A stretch of DNA of 49,864 nucleotides, taken from Sedimentisphaerales bacterium (GTDB lineage: Bacteria > Planctomycetota > Phycisphaerae > Sedimentisphaerales > Anaerobacaceae). The translations under genes and the position numbers were made by a program. The notes under the pieces are model-generated. The model was not told the DNA's origin, did not search any database, and saw nothing but the letters and a program-made list of their open reading frames with translations. This document shows, piece after piece, positions 7,916 through 16,356 of the stretch. The stretch is from NCBI GenBank assembly GCA_030611315.1, contig JAUWPZ010000008.1, forward strand, positions 1 to 49,864, in the 5' to 3' direction. The first letter of the stretch is position 1, and every line of letters starts with the position of its first letter.

Positions 7916-9478
7916 TTAAAATTCCAGCGAATCCGTAAAGATGCTCATAAATTCTTTTTCGTGGGCGATTTCGATATACTCAATCTGCCGGGCTATGGTT
8001 TTGGCCTGGTCTCTGCACTTCTCGCTGATAAGGGCCATCTGTGCGCCGGCTGCCGCGGCGTTGCCGACGAAGCGAATCTGTTCGAGTGGAATATCGGGGA
8101 GCAGGCCTATTCGCAGGGCGCTTTGTTTACGGATGAAGTTACCGAATGCGCCTGCGAGGTAAATCTGCTTGATGTCCGAATCGGCAAGGCCGAGCTTTTT
8201 CTCCAATAGTCTAATACCCGCGCGGATGGCGGCCTTGGCGAGCTGGGTCTCGCGGATGTCCTGCTGGTTCAAAAAGACCTTTGCCCCCCCTGCCGCCGAG
8301 TCACTGAGCAAAAAGGCTGCCTTGCCTTCGTGCTCGATTAACCGAGCTAAAGTGGCATCTGACAGCTTTTCGGTAAGTTTGTCTTTACGGACGAATCGGC
8401 CGGTGGAATCGACAACGCCTAAGTCGAGCAGTACGGCGACGGCGTCAATCAGGCCTGAGCCGCAGAGCGAGCGTGCAGGGACATTTCCAATTACGTCAAG
8501 GTCGATGTCATTATCATTTACGACGACGGCCTGTATGGCGCCTTCGGCGGCGCGAGAGCCGCAGGTAATACGGGCCCCTTCGAAGGCGGGCCCGGCGGCG
8601 CAGCTCGCGGCATAAAGCTTATCGCGGGTGCCGAGTACAAGCTCGCCATTTGTGCCGATGTCAACGACGAGCGTAGTCTGTTCTGCCAAATGTATATCCA
8701 CCGCAAGTGCGACCGCGGTTGTATCAGAGCCGACGAAACCGGCTATGTTCTCGACAGTGTGGACATTGGCGGCGGGATTTATCCGCAGGCCCAATTCCTC
8801 GGCTTTGATGTCGTGGGCTTCGAGCGAATAGGCCGCATACGGCGCGCGGCCGAGCTGCTCTACGGGAAGTTTGAGAAAAATGTGATTCATAGTCGTGTTG
8901 CCGACGGCACACATCCGGTTTATTTGCTCGGCCTCTATCGAAGCATCTTCGCAGAGCCGGGCGCTCAATTCGTTGATGCAATCTATTATTGTCTCGTGCA
9001 GCTCGTTGAGCTTCTTATCGTTTCGAGCGTAGCTGATTCTGCTGATGACGTCATCACCGAATCTGCTCTGTGGATTAAAAGCCGAGCGTGTCGCTTCGCA
9101 CCGCCCGTCGGCCATATTGATGAGCTTTGCGACGACGGAAGTTGTTCCTATATCGACCGCCAGCCCGAATCCCTTTTGAGCGGAATCTATTTTGGCTTCG
9201 GCTTGAAAACCTTCGCCCTCCTCGAGGATTCTGGGCTCGAAGAACCTGGATTCAGGCGGAATGGTAACAGTCACGTCGCTTTCAATATGGTACTGGCAGG
9301 CCTGGACCTCGATGCCATCGGGCTCGATGACAACGAGACACTTTCGACAGATACCTTTTCCGCCGCAGACCGTGTTTAAGATAATGCCCGCCTGACCCGC
9401 AGCCTCGATAAGCGTTGCTCCTGCGTGAATTGAGATTTGCTTATTGTCGGGCTTGAAAGTAATTAGGAAGTGTTTCAT
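7916..9478 (-). CDS. Ferredoxin/ASKHA-domain activator of corrinoid proteins (RACo-like)
   Basis: Proteins of this type use ATP to drive reduction of inactive Co(II) corrinoid in methyltransferases. The 520-residue protein has an N-terminal plant-type [2Fe-2S] domain with C38-X5-C44-X2-C47-X13-C61, a linker, then a large actin-like ATPase region (phosphate loop FGLAVDIGTTSVVAK near residue 105, second site TTLVVDIGTNGELVLG near 270, and the C-terminal DSDIKQIYLAGAFGNFI). This matches RACo and the DUF4445 family rather than the [4Fe-4S] RamA type. It is convergent with the sulfatase, with only 7 bases between stops. No corrinoid protein or methyltransferase gene lies in the window, so its partner is elsewhere. 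Confidence 0.88.
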   Translation of the reverse strand: MKHFLITFKPDNKQISIHAGATLIEAAGQAGIILNTVCGGKGICRKCLVVIEPDGIEVQACQYHIESDVTVTIPPESRFFEPRILEEGEGFQAEAKIDSAQKGFGLAVDIGTTSVVAKLINMADGRCEATRSAFNPQSRFGDDVISRISYARNDKKLNELHETIIDCINELSARLCEDASIEAEQINRMCAVGNTTMNHIFLKLPVEQLGRAPYAAYSLEAHDIKAEELGLRINPAANVHTVENIAGFVGSDTTAVALAVDIHLAEQTTLVVDIGTNGELVLGTRDKLYAASCAAGPAFEGARITCGSRAAEGAIQAVVVNDNDIDLDVIGNVPARSLCGSGLIDAVAVLLDLGVVDSTGRFVRKDKLTEKLSDATLARLIEHEGKAAFLLSDSAAGGAKVFLNQQDIRETQLAKAAIRAGIRLLEKKLGLADSDIKQIYLAGAFGNFIRKQSALRIGLLPDIPLEQIRFVGNAAAAGAQMALISEKCRDQAKTIARQIEYIEIAHEKEFMSIFTDSLEF

Positions 9479-9564
9479 CTACCGTACTAAATATATGCGT
9501 ATATGCGGTTATGTGCAAATGCGCTGACCCATCCACTCATTCACTATTTATGCACAACTAATAA

Positions 9565-9645
9565 TCAGCTCTTCTTATGCCGTATTTTCCAGCGGGCGCG
9601 CCTCTTTTTGCTGCCCACCTTACGCCTACGTCTCGGCTTGGCCAT
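9565..9645 (-). CDS. 26-residue highly basic peptide
   Basis: The ATG at 9645 is preceded by GGAG at a good distance and opens a 26-codon frame that is half Lys/Arg: MAKPRRRRKVGSKKRR then ARWKIRHKKS. The composition and the GSKKRRARWKIRHKK tail resemble very short ribosome-associated proteins such as the AURKAIP1/COX24 (DUF1713) group. A role at the ribosome is an inference from composition only. It lies upstream of and on the same strand as the corrinoid-activator gene, 87 bases away. Confidence 0.6.
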   Translation of the reverse strand: MAKPRRRRKVGSKKRRARWKIRHKKS

Positions 9646-9757
9646 ATATTTCTCCGGTAAACTCACAAAAATCTTTGTCGCAAAATACTTTTAAGCCTAT
9701 GAAATATATGGTATTATAACGAAAATGCAAAAGAAAAATCAGGAAGAACCAATATTT

Positions 9758-9884
9758 TATACCCTTAAGGGTAATAAATTCCCGCGATTAGGATTGTAAA
9801 TCATTGTTTTAAGGTTACTACCTGTGGCACAAGTTGCCCGCGAACCCGCCGCGGCGGGGGAAATTTCTTTTCGTGAGCACTATA
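9758..9884 (-). repeat. 126-bp dispersed element, copy B
   Basis: Reverse-oriented copy of the element at 4734-4859. Differences from copy A are few: T for C in the CAATCCTAATCGCG stretch, and AAAAGAAA in place of the segment after the CACGA end. The CCGCCGCGGCGG dyad and CCTTAAGG dyad are conserved. It ends 36 bases before the start codon of the gene at 9921. Confidence 0.85.
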
Positions 9885-9920
9885 CTTTAGTTTTTTGCTG
9901 GTTTAGATTGTGAGATACGG

Positions 9921-10226
9921 ATGATTCAGTGCAAAGACTGCGAGTTCTGTGAAATGGGCCCCAACGGCAAACGGACCTTCAAATGCGACCCTTTTTCCAA
10001 CATCAAGGAGCCGGAGTGCATTGCCAAATGGCAGCTTATGCGCCTGGATATGCTGGCCGCCAGCTATCAGGCAATGCTTAGCTGGTACGGAAAACTGGCC
10101 CCTATCCAGGATAAGCTGTTTCGGTATATGCAGCGAGAAATCGATGATATAGACGAGTCGGAGCAGTGGAAGATCGATGAGGATGAAACCGATGACGAAG
10201 AGACAGATGAAGAAAAAGATGTTTGA
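9921..10226 (+). CDS. Conserved-looking Cys-rich/acidic protein of unknown function
   Basis: I do not recognise this 101-residue protein beyond a resemblance to small planctomycete hypothetical proteins. The N-terminus holds five cysteines (C4, C7, C10, C22, C33; CKDCEFCEMGPNGKRTFKC) suitable for a zinc site. The middle (residues 37-75) is helical with aromatic residues (WQLMRLDMLAASYQAMLSWYGKLAP). The C-terminus is strongly acidic (DEDETDDEETDEEKDV). Repeat copy B ends just upstream. The ribosome binding site is weak. Codon use and the orderly domain layout make it a likely real gene. Confidence 0.75.
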   Translation: MIQCKDCEFCEMGPNGKRTFKCDPFSNIKEPECIAKWQLMRLDMLAASYQAMLSWYGKLAPIQDKLFRYMQREIDDIDESEQWKIDEDETDDEETDEEKDV

Positions 10227-10435
10227 GCCGGTATTAGGACATTCGCGGCAGTCAAAGCGACATAAAGGCCGATAAATTCGCGTGTGGCGATGGTTTACAG
10301 CAAGATTTGCCATCCGGCACGCTCAGACAACATAAACAATAGAACCCGGCAAAGTCTCCATAGCCTGTTTTTTCTTAAATTATGCAATAAATCAGCCGCA
10401 AAAGCCGTCTTAACCATTGTACAGAAGCGCCAAAT

Positions 10436-10966
10436 ATGGCCCAAAGTGATGATTTAGCTCAGATAATTGTCGGCTGTAAAAAAGGCGACGGCGAGTGCTT
10501 TTCACAGGTAGTGGACCTGTACTCGAACCGTATTTATGGCTATTTTTATCGATTGACGGGCAATAGTGATATTAGTAACGAGTTGCTCAGCCAGCTATTC
10601 ATCAAGCTGGTAGAGAAAGTAGGCTCATATAAAGGAGGCTCGTTCGATAGTTGGCTCTTCAAAATAGCGTCAAATATATTTCATGATTATTTGCGAGGTA
10701 AACAGCGGCGAAAAAAACTGCTGGATGTCCGAAAGAGGGAGCTTGAATCGAAAGTAACAGAAGCAAAAAGGTCCGACAGCGAAAAATTTGATAAATTACA
10801 GATACAGCTTGGCAAGCTGGATGCAGAAACGAGAGAATTGATAATGCTGCGTTTTTATTCCCAGTTGAGCTTTCGAGAAATAGCCCAAATACGGCGTGAG
10901 CCGACGGGAACGACGTTATCAAAGCTGCACCGAGGGCTTCGGCGGCTGCGTGAAATGATGGAGTAA
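10436..10966 (+). CDS. ECF-type RNA polymerase sigma factor
   Basis: Directs RNA polymerase to specific promoters. The 176-residue protein has sigma region 2 at about residues 10-90 (LYSNRIYGYFYRLTGN; GGSFDSWLFKIASNIFHDYLRGKQRR) and region 4 at about 120-172 (LDAETRELIMLRFYSQLSFREIAQIRREPTGT; SKLHRGLRRLREM). The start at ATG 10436 gives the normal ECF length. The next gene begins 4 bases after its stop, and a third gene 5 bases after that, so the three form one operon. The second gene has a single membrane helix and may be the cognate anti-sigma factor, by position only. Confidence 0.92.
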   Translation: MAQSDDLAQIIVGCKKGDGECFSQVVDLYSNRIYGYFYRLTGNSDISNELLSQLFIKLVEKVGSYKGGSFDSWLFKIASNIFHDYLRGKQRRKKLLDVRKRELESKVTEAKRSDSEKFDKLQIQLGKLDAETRELIMLRFYSQLSFREIAQIRREPTGTTLSKLHRGLRRLREMME

Positions 10967-10970
10967 CAGT

Positions 10971-11480
10971 ATGGAAAATAATCGAGACAAAGAAAACCTC
11001 AATGAGCTATTTGAGCGATTCTTCAACGAAAAGGATGCCAAAGAGGCTGTTGAAGACATTCGGGCGGGCGAAAAAATTCTTCGTGAAAATCCCGCACCTG
11101 AGCCTTGCGAAGAGCTGATAGCCGGCATAAAATCCGAAATAGGCTCGAGCCTGCTGCACAGGCGTGCAAGAGTATTAAGAAGAATAATGTACAAAGCGGC
11201 TGTTGCTGCGGCGCTTATCATAATCTCAACTATAGCCATCAGTTTATTCGAACAAGACAAAGGCCGCGTACAAGCCGAGATAATACCCAGTGAGATTTGG
11301 GACAGTGAAGATATTATGGCGGACGACCTGAATTTGGCGTATTTTATTACCGAAATCGAACAAATTGAAAACGATATACTGGCAATAGAATCGGGTGATT
11401 ACGGGGGTATCAGCGATTATGAGATAGATAATCTTGAAATGGAGCTTATAGCAATAGATACCGATTTCTGGAAGGGATAA
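10971..11480 (+). CDS. Single-pass membrane protein, candidate anti-sigma factor
   Basis: A 169-residue protein with a hydrophilic acidic N-terminus (ENLNELFERFFNEKDAKEAVEDIRAGE), one membrane helix at about residues 75-92 (AAVAAALIIISTIAISLF), and an acidic C-terminal part with many Glu/Asp/Ile (NLAYFITEIEQIENDILAIES). There is no zf-HC2 zinc motif. Position directly after an ECF sigma factor and the membrane topology suggest that it holds the sigma factor at the membrane. I do not recognise the family from sequence, and the functional assignment is an inference. Confidence 0.75.
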   Translation: MENNRDKENLNELFERFFNEKDAKEAVEDIRAGEKILRENPAPEPCEELIAGIKSEIGSSLLHRRARVLRRIMYKAAVAAALIIISTIAISLFEQDKGRVQAEIIPSEIWDSEDIMADDLNLAYFITEIEQIENDILAIESGDYGGISDYEIDNLEMELIAIDTDFWKG

Positions 11481-11485
11481 GAAAA

Positions 11486-12313
11486 ATGAAGCTGAGTCGT
11501 GCGATTTTAGTTTTGTTTATGGCGTCGTTTGTGTTACTGACTGCTCTGCTGCCCTGCCGGGGCACAGAAAAAGCGAATGAGGAAAAAGCCAATGGCGACG
11601 CAAACAGCATCTGGACGCAATACGAACGAAGAGGGCCGAGGCCGAAGCGGTGGGAGCTGACCGACGAAGAAATCGACCGTATTATGAAGAGCCTCGACGA
11701 GAAAAAGGCAAAAGAAATTGCAAAGCTTCGTGAAACCGACCCAAGAAAGTTTCATGACGAGTTGAGAAACCAGGCACGCAAAGAGTTCGAAAAAGTTATC
11801 AGGGAACGTATCGATGCTTGGAGAAAGAAAAGCCAGGCCGAGTTCCTGGAATGGCTCGGAAAGGAATACACCCATCAGGCCGGGGAACTGAATAAACTCA
11901 AAAGGGAAGACCCCGACCTTTATAATAAGAAATTCGACCTTGTATGGAATACTTACAGGAGGATTTATGAAATATGGAGGAGAAATCCCGAATTAGGCCA
12001 AGTCCTCAAAGAGGACACGGCCCTGAAGAAAAGGCGGGATGAGCTGCTCACAAAATTCAAGAATACAAAAGACAGCAAACAAAAGAAACACCTTTTGGGA
12101 CAACTTGAAGATGCGGTCTCGGCCAGATTCGACCTGATTGTCAGAAGAAAACAAATCGCATATAAGCAACTACAGAAAAGACTCGAAGAGCTTCAAAAGA
12201 AAATCCAGGAAAGCAGAGACGAGATGGGGAGGTGGAGAAGCAAAAAGTTCAAGACTGACAATGTCAAGGAACGCATCAAAGACCTGCTGGACCCGAATTT
12301 CAAGTGGGATTAA
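11486..12313 (+). CDS. Secreted coiled-coil protein of the sigma factor operon
   Basis: The 275-residue product has a signal peptide (MKLSRAILVLFMASFVLLTALLPC). The remainder is almost entirely charged helix rich in Lys, Glu and Arg (DEEIDRIMKSLDEKKAKEIAK; KKRRDELLTKFKNTKDSKQKK; LQKRLEELQKKIQESRDEM), which predicts long coiled coils, with a short proline-rich entry segment (YERRGPRPKRWELTDEE). The Cys at the end of the signal segment (LLPC) could be a lipobox but is not a good match. It is the last gene of the three-gene operon, starts 5 bases after the preceding stop, and a terminator follows. It may be the envelope component sensed or controlled by the system. Confidence 0.8.
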   Translation: MKLSRAILVLFMASFVLLTALLPCRGTEKANEEKANGDANSIWTQYERRGPRPKRWELTDEEIDRIMKSLDEKKAKEIAKLRETDPRKFHDELRNQARKEFEKVIRERIDAWRKKSQAEFLEWLGKEYTHQAGELNKLKREDPDLYNKKFDLVWNTYRRIYEIWRRNPELGQVLKEDTALKKRRDELLTKFKNTKDSKQKKHLLGQLEDAVSARFDLIVRRKQIAYKQLQKRLEELQKKIQESRDEMGRWRSKKFKTDNVKERIKDLLDPNFKWD

Positions 12314-12350
12314 AACAGGCCGCGAGAACCTGTTAGCAAAATAAAGGGGG

Positions 12351-12384
12351 AAAAAGCCTTGCGATTTTTATACAGGGCTTTTTT
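12351..12384 (+). terminator. Rho-independent terminator of the sigma factor operon
   Basis: Inverted repeat AAAAAGCCTTG ... CAGGGCTTTTTT about 38 bases after the last stop codon, with a T-rich right arm. It also works in reverse for the convergent phosphoesterase gene, whose stop lies at 12409, because the left arm is A-rich. Confidence 0.75.
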
Positions 12385-12408
12385 GTTTTCATAATGTGTC
12401 AACTCCAA

Positions 12409-13491
12409 CTAATTGTTGTCTGGGGATTCCTTTTCCGGCTGACCCGAGATATCAATAATAAAGATATCCGGCCGACAGTATATACGAACCGGCAAAACGG
12501 TGGTGCCGATACCGCCGGCTACAAACAAGTGCGTCCCGTTCACAATGAAGTGCCCGTGGTCAAAACGTCTGCCATAGACCGAGGGCACCACGATTGAGCC
12601 TGCAAAAGGCAGACGAATCTGTCCGGCATGACAATGGCCCGAGAAAACACAATCCGCTCCCGACTTACTGATTCGGTAGATGTTGTCGGGCGTGTGTGAG
12701 AGCACGAGATGAAGCTCGCCCGGCAACGAAGCGGCAATGGTCTTCTCTCCCCTTTTCCAGGGATAGTCAGTGCCGGTTAAGCGGACCGCCGCGCCGGCAA
12801 TTTCGATTCCAACCGATTCGTTTGTCAAAAGCCTAATCCCGCAGTCGCTCACCACTGCTCCGACCTTCTCTGCATCCGTCCAGTAGTCATGATTGCCGAG
12901 CACGGCAAAAGTGCCGAGCTTTCCAATGGGCCGGAGTAGCTCTGACAGAGCCGGCAAAGACTCCAATTTCGTGATGAAGTCCCCAACCATGAAAACCAGG
13001 TCCGGGCAGGATTGCTCAGCAACACTGAAAACATGTCGATAGAGCTCAGGAGCAAAACTCCCGTCAACGTGAAAATCCGAAAGGAGAACGATTCGAAAGG
13101 CAGAACCTCTCCAATCGTGAAATGACACTTGATATCGGTAACAGGCAAGGTCGTTTGTGGTGAATGGGCGGGTGATGTCAAGCTGGTGAGGCTTTGCATC
13201 GACAGGCGAGCTCCCCGCACACTTGCGGCGAATGAAAACGCGCCGGACTTCACCGACCACAATCAGGCACAGCACACCAACGGGTATAAAAAAACACGGC
13301 CTGGAAGGCAACACAAAGCCCAACAACGCCGAACCGCCCGTGATTACGACGAATGAAAGCACCATTACCGGCCTTTTCAACCGACAGTCAGGTATCAGGA
13401 ACAAACGCCTGTTGAGGAGCATCAGAAAAAGACCGAATCCCGCCGTTGCGAAGACAAGTATCGATACCAAATCCATCATTGGTAAAACCAT
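12409..13491 (-). CDS. Membrane-anchored metallophosphoesterase (YaeI/LpxG-like)
   Basis: A 360-residue protein. Three N-terminal membrane helices (about residues 6-25, 42-60 and 66-84) are followed by a calcineurin-type phosphoesterase domain with the full set of metal motifs: LLSDFHVDG, VGDF, GNHDYW, LSHTPD and GHCHAGQ. The GHxHxGQ ending and the membrane anchor resemble YaeI and related phosphodiesterases that act on lipid or nucleotide phosphates at the membrane. Several ATGs near the start (13491, 13479, 13476) are possible; none has a strong ribosome binding site. Repeat copy C ends 34 bases upstream of the start. Confidence 0.87.
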   Translation of the reverse strand: MVLPMMDLVSILVFATAGFGLFLMLLNRRLFLIPDCRLKRPVMVLSFVVITGGSALLGFVLPSRPCFFIPVGVLCLIVVGEVRRVFIRRKCAGSSPVDAKPHQLDITRPFTTNDLACYRYQVSFHDWRGSAFRIVLLSDFHVDGSFAPELYRHVFSVAEQSCPDLVFMVGDFITKLESLPALSELLRPIGKLGTFAVLGNHDYWTDAEKVGAVVSDCGIRLLTNESVGIEIAGAAVRLTGTDYPWKRGEKTIAASLPGELHLVLSHTPDNIYRISKSGADCVFSGHCHAGQIRLPFAGSIVVPSVYGRRFDHGHFIVNGTHLFVAGGIGTTVLPVRIYCRPDIFIIDISGQPEKESPDNN

Positions 13492-13525
13492 TAATTGTCG
13501 TCAACTACTGATTATGCAGTTTATC

Positions 13526-13651
13526 TATAGTGCTCACGATTGAAATTTCCCCCGCCGCGGCGGGTTCGCGGGCAACTTGTGCCACAGGTAGTAACCTTAA
13601 AACAATAATTTACAATCCTAATCGCGGGAATTTATTACCCTTAAGGGTATA
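13526..13651 (+). repeat. 126-bp dispersed element, copy C
   Basis: Nearly identical to copy A over its whole length, in the same plus orientation, with one obvious C-to-T change (CAATCCTAATCG). It lies between two minus-strand genes, 34 bases upstream of the phosphoesterase start and 25 bases past the rhomboid stop. Confidence 0.88.
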
Positions 13652-13676
13652 ACGTTCGAACTCAGCGATTGTGATT

Positions 13677-14525
13677 TTAGTATCTGTTTTTCCGCTGTTC
13701 GGCTTCGGTGGCTTGCTTGAGGACCTTTTTCTCCCTGGCCGTCAAGCTGTGGATGCCGGATTGGTGGACCTTTTCGAGGATACGGTCAAGGTCGGCCTGG
13801 AGATTACGCTGCGCGGTCATTTTCCTTCGGTAGTGGTCTGTCTGGGCTTTCAATTTGAATTTGTTTCGCCGGTTTTGCGTAACTACATAGACCACCCCCG
13901 CCGCCATCCCCGCCAGGTGTGCGGCTTCTCCGCCGGCATTATCATCTCCGGCCAAAAGGCTCATAGCGATGATAACAGCCAGAATAATTGCCAATATCGA
14001 TAAGGGAACAGGGAAAATGAACGCTACGAGTACTTTTACGCGGGGGAACAATATCGCCCCTGCAGCCAACATCCCGAAAATTGCGCCCGAGGCGCCGACC
14101 AGATACGTTACATCCAGAACACCTGCCAGGGCCAGCAGGGGATAAAGCACTCCCCCCGCCGCACCGCATATAAGATAAAAAATCAGGAATTTTTTGCCGC
14201 CCCAGAATTTCTCGAGCATTGTGCCGAAGAAATACAAAATGAGCATGTTCCAGAAGATGTGCCGGAAGTCGTACATATCATGCAGAAACTGGTACGTTAT
14301 CAGCCTCCATATCTGAAAAGGGCTTTCCGGGTCCACGGCGAACAGGCTATAAAAGAACATTCCGACGGGCTTGCTCAAATATGAGGGTATAAAGACCGCC
14401 ACGTTAATAATCAACAGCCATTTGACAACCGGCGTAAGAGAAGGAAAGAGCATCCGCATCTGCGGCGTACGGTGGTGTGGAGAGTCGAAGTCCGCCTGAG
14501 TATAATCTCTGTCATATAGTCCCAT
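13677..14525 (-). CDS. Rhomboid-family intramembrane serine protease
   Basis: Cleaves membrane proteins within the bilayer. The 282-residue protein has six or so hydrophobic segments and the catalytic serine S146 in GASGAIFG, paired with H203 in AAHLAGMAAG. The oxyanion-helping region HIFWNMLILYFFG (around residue 89-101) is also present. The N-terminus is short and cytoplasmic, and the C-terminal 50 residues are basic and soluble (KLKAQTDHYRRKMTAQRN), giving the common 6-helix type with a tail. It stands alone on the minus strand; the ATG at 14525 is the only sensible start. Confidence 0.93.
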   Translation of the reverse strand: MGLYDRDYTQADFDSPHHRTPQMRMLFPSLTPVVKWLLIINVAVFIPSYLSKPVGMFFYSLFAVDPESPFQIWRLITYQFLHDMYDFRHIFWNMLILYFFGTMLEKFWGGKKFLIFYLICGAAGGVLYPLLALAGVLDVTYLVGASGAIFGMLAAGAILFPRVKVLVAFIFPVPLSILAIILAVIIAMSLLAGDDNAGGEAAHLAGMAAGVVYVVTQNRRNKFKLKAQTDHYRRKMTAQRNLQADLDRILEKVHQSGIHSLTAREKKVLKQATEAEQRKNRY

Positions 14526-14910
14526 AACGCTGCCTTTGTCTCTAAAACCTGTCAGCCTTCAACAAAAGAGGTTTAATATATAATATCGGCAATTTTCTAA
14601 AATGTTCAACTGGAAAAATAAATCCGGCTTCTCGCTGACAGTCGAGTAACCTGCAATCTACAATCGCAAACATGTCTCTTCAACAAGCCCCTTAGGGGCA
14701 AGCTAAGGGCAAGCTCTGAGCGGAACCGAAGGATCGAATTTCGACATTCACTCTCCCTCTGCCATTCCGCACTTGATGTGGAATCCGAAACTTTTGAGCT
14801 TTGCACTATGGTTTTACACTTTACATTTTAACTTTTGATTTTTTCTGTCTTCTGTCTTCCTCCGGAGGTCCGATACTCTCATATCCTGATAACCGTCACC
14901 CTGATAACCC
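14526..14910. other. Intergenic region without supported gene
   Basis: I see no gene, RNA or clear terminator. It contains recurring intergenic fragments (GATCGAATTTCGACATTC; TCTGTCTTCTGTCTTCC) and a CCCCTTAGGGG palindrome at about 14689-14699. The first 50 bases upstream of the rhomboid start should hold its promoter, but no convincing hexamers are seen. Confidence 0.5.
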
Positions 14911-15930
14911 TCATTGCCTGTTCGACATTCGATATTCACTCCCCCCTGAGGAGATACGGACTATAGTTTTGTACGGCTTCATTATTTGAAACAGCCCCAT
15001 CAAAAACAATCCGAGAAATATCATGCCTAAGCATATATTCTGCGAGAGCGTCAGGCCGTAAAATTTGAAGGGGCTGTCGTCGCGGAGAAATTCCATAAGA
15101 AATCGCGTAATTCCGTACAAAATGAGCATAAGGGCGAAGGTCTGCCCGGGCTTTGTGAAAAAACCGACAGGTAGCTTAGAGGATGTGCCTTTCAGGGCCC
15201 TTCGCCGGAAAAGGTAGAGGACCAGGCACAAAAGACCACCGGCGACCGATGAATACAACTGCGTCGGATGAACGGCTAAGCAGCGATATTCACCTAAGGT
15301 AACCTGGTACACCTGCTCCGCCTTCAAAGCTGCCATTTGCTTGGGGCAGAACTGTCCGTCTTCATCGACACGGCTGAAATAATCCGCGGGTAATTCTAAA
15401 TAGGGTTCGGGCCGATTCCTGCCGAAATTGGGATTTACCTGGCTTCTATATACCAATGAGTCGTAGGGAAACCGAACGGCCAAGGGAAAGCTCGTGGGCT
15501 TGCCAAAGCAGCAGCCGTTCAGGAAGCAGCCGACTCTGCCGAAGGCAAGGAGCAGCATCAAACCTATCGCTAAGATATCAAGGTAATGACGTACGGGCAG
15601 CCTGTGATAAAGCATGTACAAAAAGAGCAGCGTTACGGCGACGATGCCGCCGCCGAGCAATTCAAAGCCCCCCTCCCATACGGCAAAAACCCTGACCAAA
15701 TCGTACCGGAACCTCTCGAAATGATGGACTATGTAAAAGATTCGCGCCCCAAAAAATCCACTCAGAAGAGATACGATAGACGCGTTGATAAGCATCTGAG
15801 AATAAACGGCGATATTGCGGCAGAGGTATAATACGAGTATGAAGCCGGCGATAAAGCCCACGACAAGCATCAGGTCATAACCTTTGACGGTCAGGTTGAT
15901 ATAGGGTATCTCGAAAAGTTCTGGATACAT
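14911..15930 (-). CDS. lgt: Prolipoprotein diacylglyceryl transferase paralogue 1
   Basis: Lgt transfers diacylglycerol from phosphatidylglycerol to the lipobox cysteine of prelipoproteins. This 339-residue membrane protein keeps the family signature GRVGCFLNGCCFG with the essential arginine, the VHPTQLYSS motif, and GITRFLMEFLRDD. At the place of E. coli His103 (WQGGMSFHGG) it reads WEGGFELLGG, with leucine at residue 92. It also has a 35-residue insertion after the signature (SQVNPNFGRNRPEPYLELP and on) compared with E. coli Lgt. The C-terminal tail (SSGGSEYRMSNRQ) is encoded by common intergenic words and is probably not functional. A second copy lies 430 bases upstream on the same strand. 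Confidence 0.87.
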   Translation of the reverse strand: MYPELFEIPYINLTVKGYDLMLVVGFIAGFILVLYLCRNIAVYSQMLINASIVSLLSGFFGARIFYIVHHFERFRYDLVRVFAVWEGGFELLGGGIVAVTLLFLYMLYHRLPVRHYLDILAIGLMLLLAFGRVGCFLNGCCFGKPTSFPLAVRFPYDSLVYRSQVNPNFGRNRPEPYLELPADYFSRVDEDGQFCPKQMAALKAEQVYQVTLGEYRCLAVHPTQLYSSVAGGLLCLVLYLFRRRALKGTSSKLPVGFFTKPGQTFALMLILYGITRFLMEFLRDDSPFKFYGLTLSQNICLGMIFLGLFLMGLFQIMKPYKTIVRISSGGSEYRMSNRQ

Positions 15931-16030
15931 CCTGCTTCGTACCTCGTATCTCGTATCTTGAACGAGATACGCTTCACAAAATACGCTCTTTTATTTTATC
16001 ATTTGCATCAGGCACAAGAACTTTACTCTT

Positions 16031-16339
16031 TCATTTGGCGCCGGAGTCTCTATCCTTGTCTTGGAGTTGATGCTCTTTAAGTATTCTATATAGCTCTTTT
16101 GTGGTGCGGGCCGTTTCGAGAGCGGTACGACCCAGATAAAAAGCACCTACGGCAAGACCTATCACTAAGGCCGCATTCCCTGCTTCGACCCATTGAGCCT
16201 CACCTCTGACGATACTTGTGATGATGCCCACAAATAGCGACACAGCCATGACTACCAATAGCAAAAACAAAGCTCCCAACGCCAGTGTAACAACACCAAA
16301 TAATGCCAACTTGATTGTATCTAATGATATATCTCTCAT
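16031..16339 (-). CDS. Small two-helix membrane protein
   Basis: A 102-residue protein with two membrane helices (about residues 9-40, LALFGVVTLALGALFLLLVVMAVSLFVGI, and 56-72, NAALVIGLAVGAFYLGR) and a charged C-terminus (KEHQLQDKDRDSGAK). I do not recognise a family. The frame extends upstream to a TTG at 16360 that overlaps the stop of the second lgt by 4 bases. I prefer the ATG at 16339, because AGGAAAGG lies about 10 bases before it. It is probably cotranscribed with the lgt-like gene upstream. Confidence 0.7.
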   Translation of the reverse strand: MRDISLDTIKLALFGVVTLALGALFLLLVVMAVSLFVGIITSIVRGEAQWVEAGNAALVIGLAVGAFYLGRTALETARTTKELYRILKEHQLQDKDRDSGAK

Positions 16340-16356
16340 TATGTACATTCCTTTCC

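Noticed and set aside
8690-9379. Plus-strand 229-residue frame
   Set aside because: Antisense shadow of the corrinoid activator gene, whose minus-strand frame shows clear family motifs.
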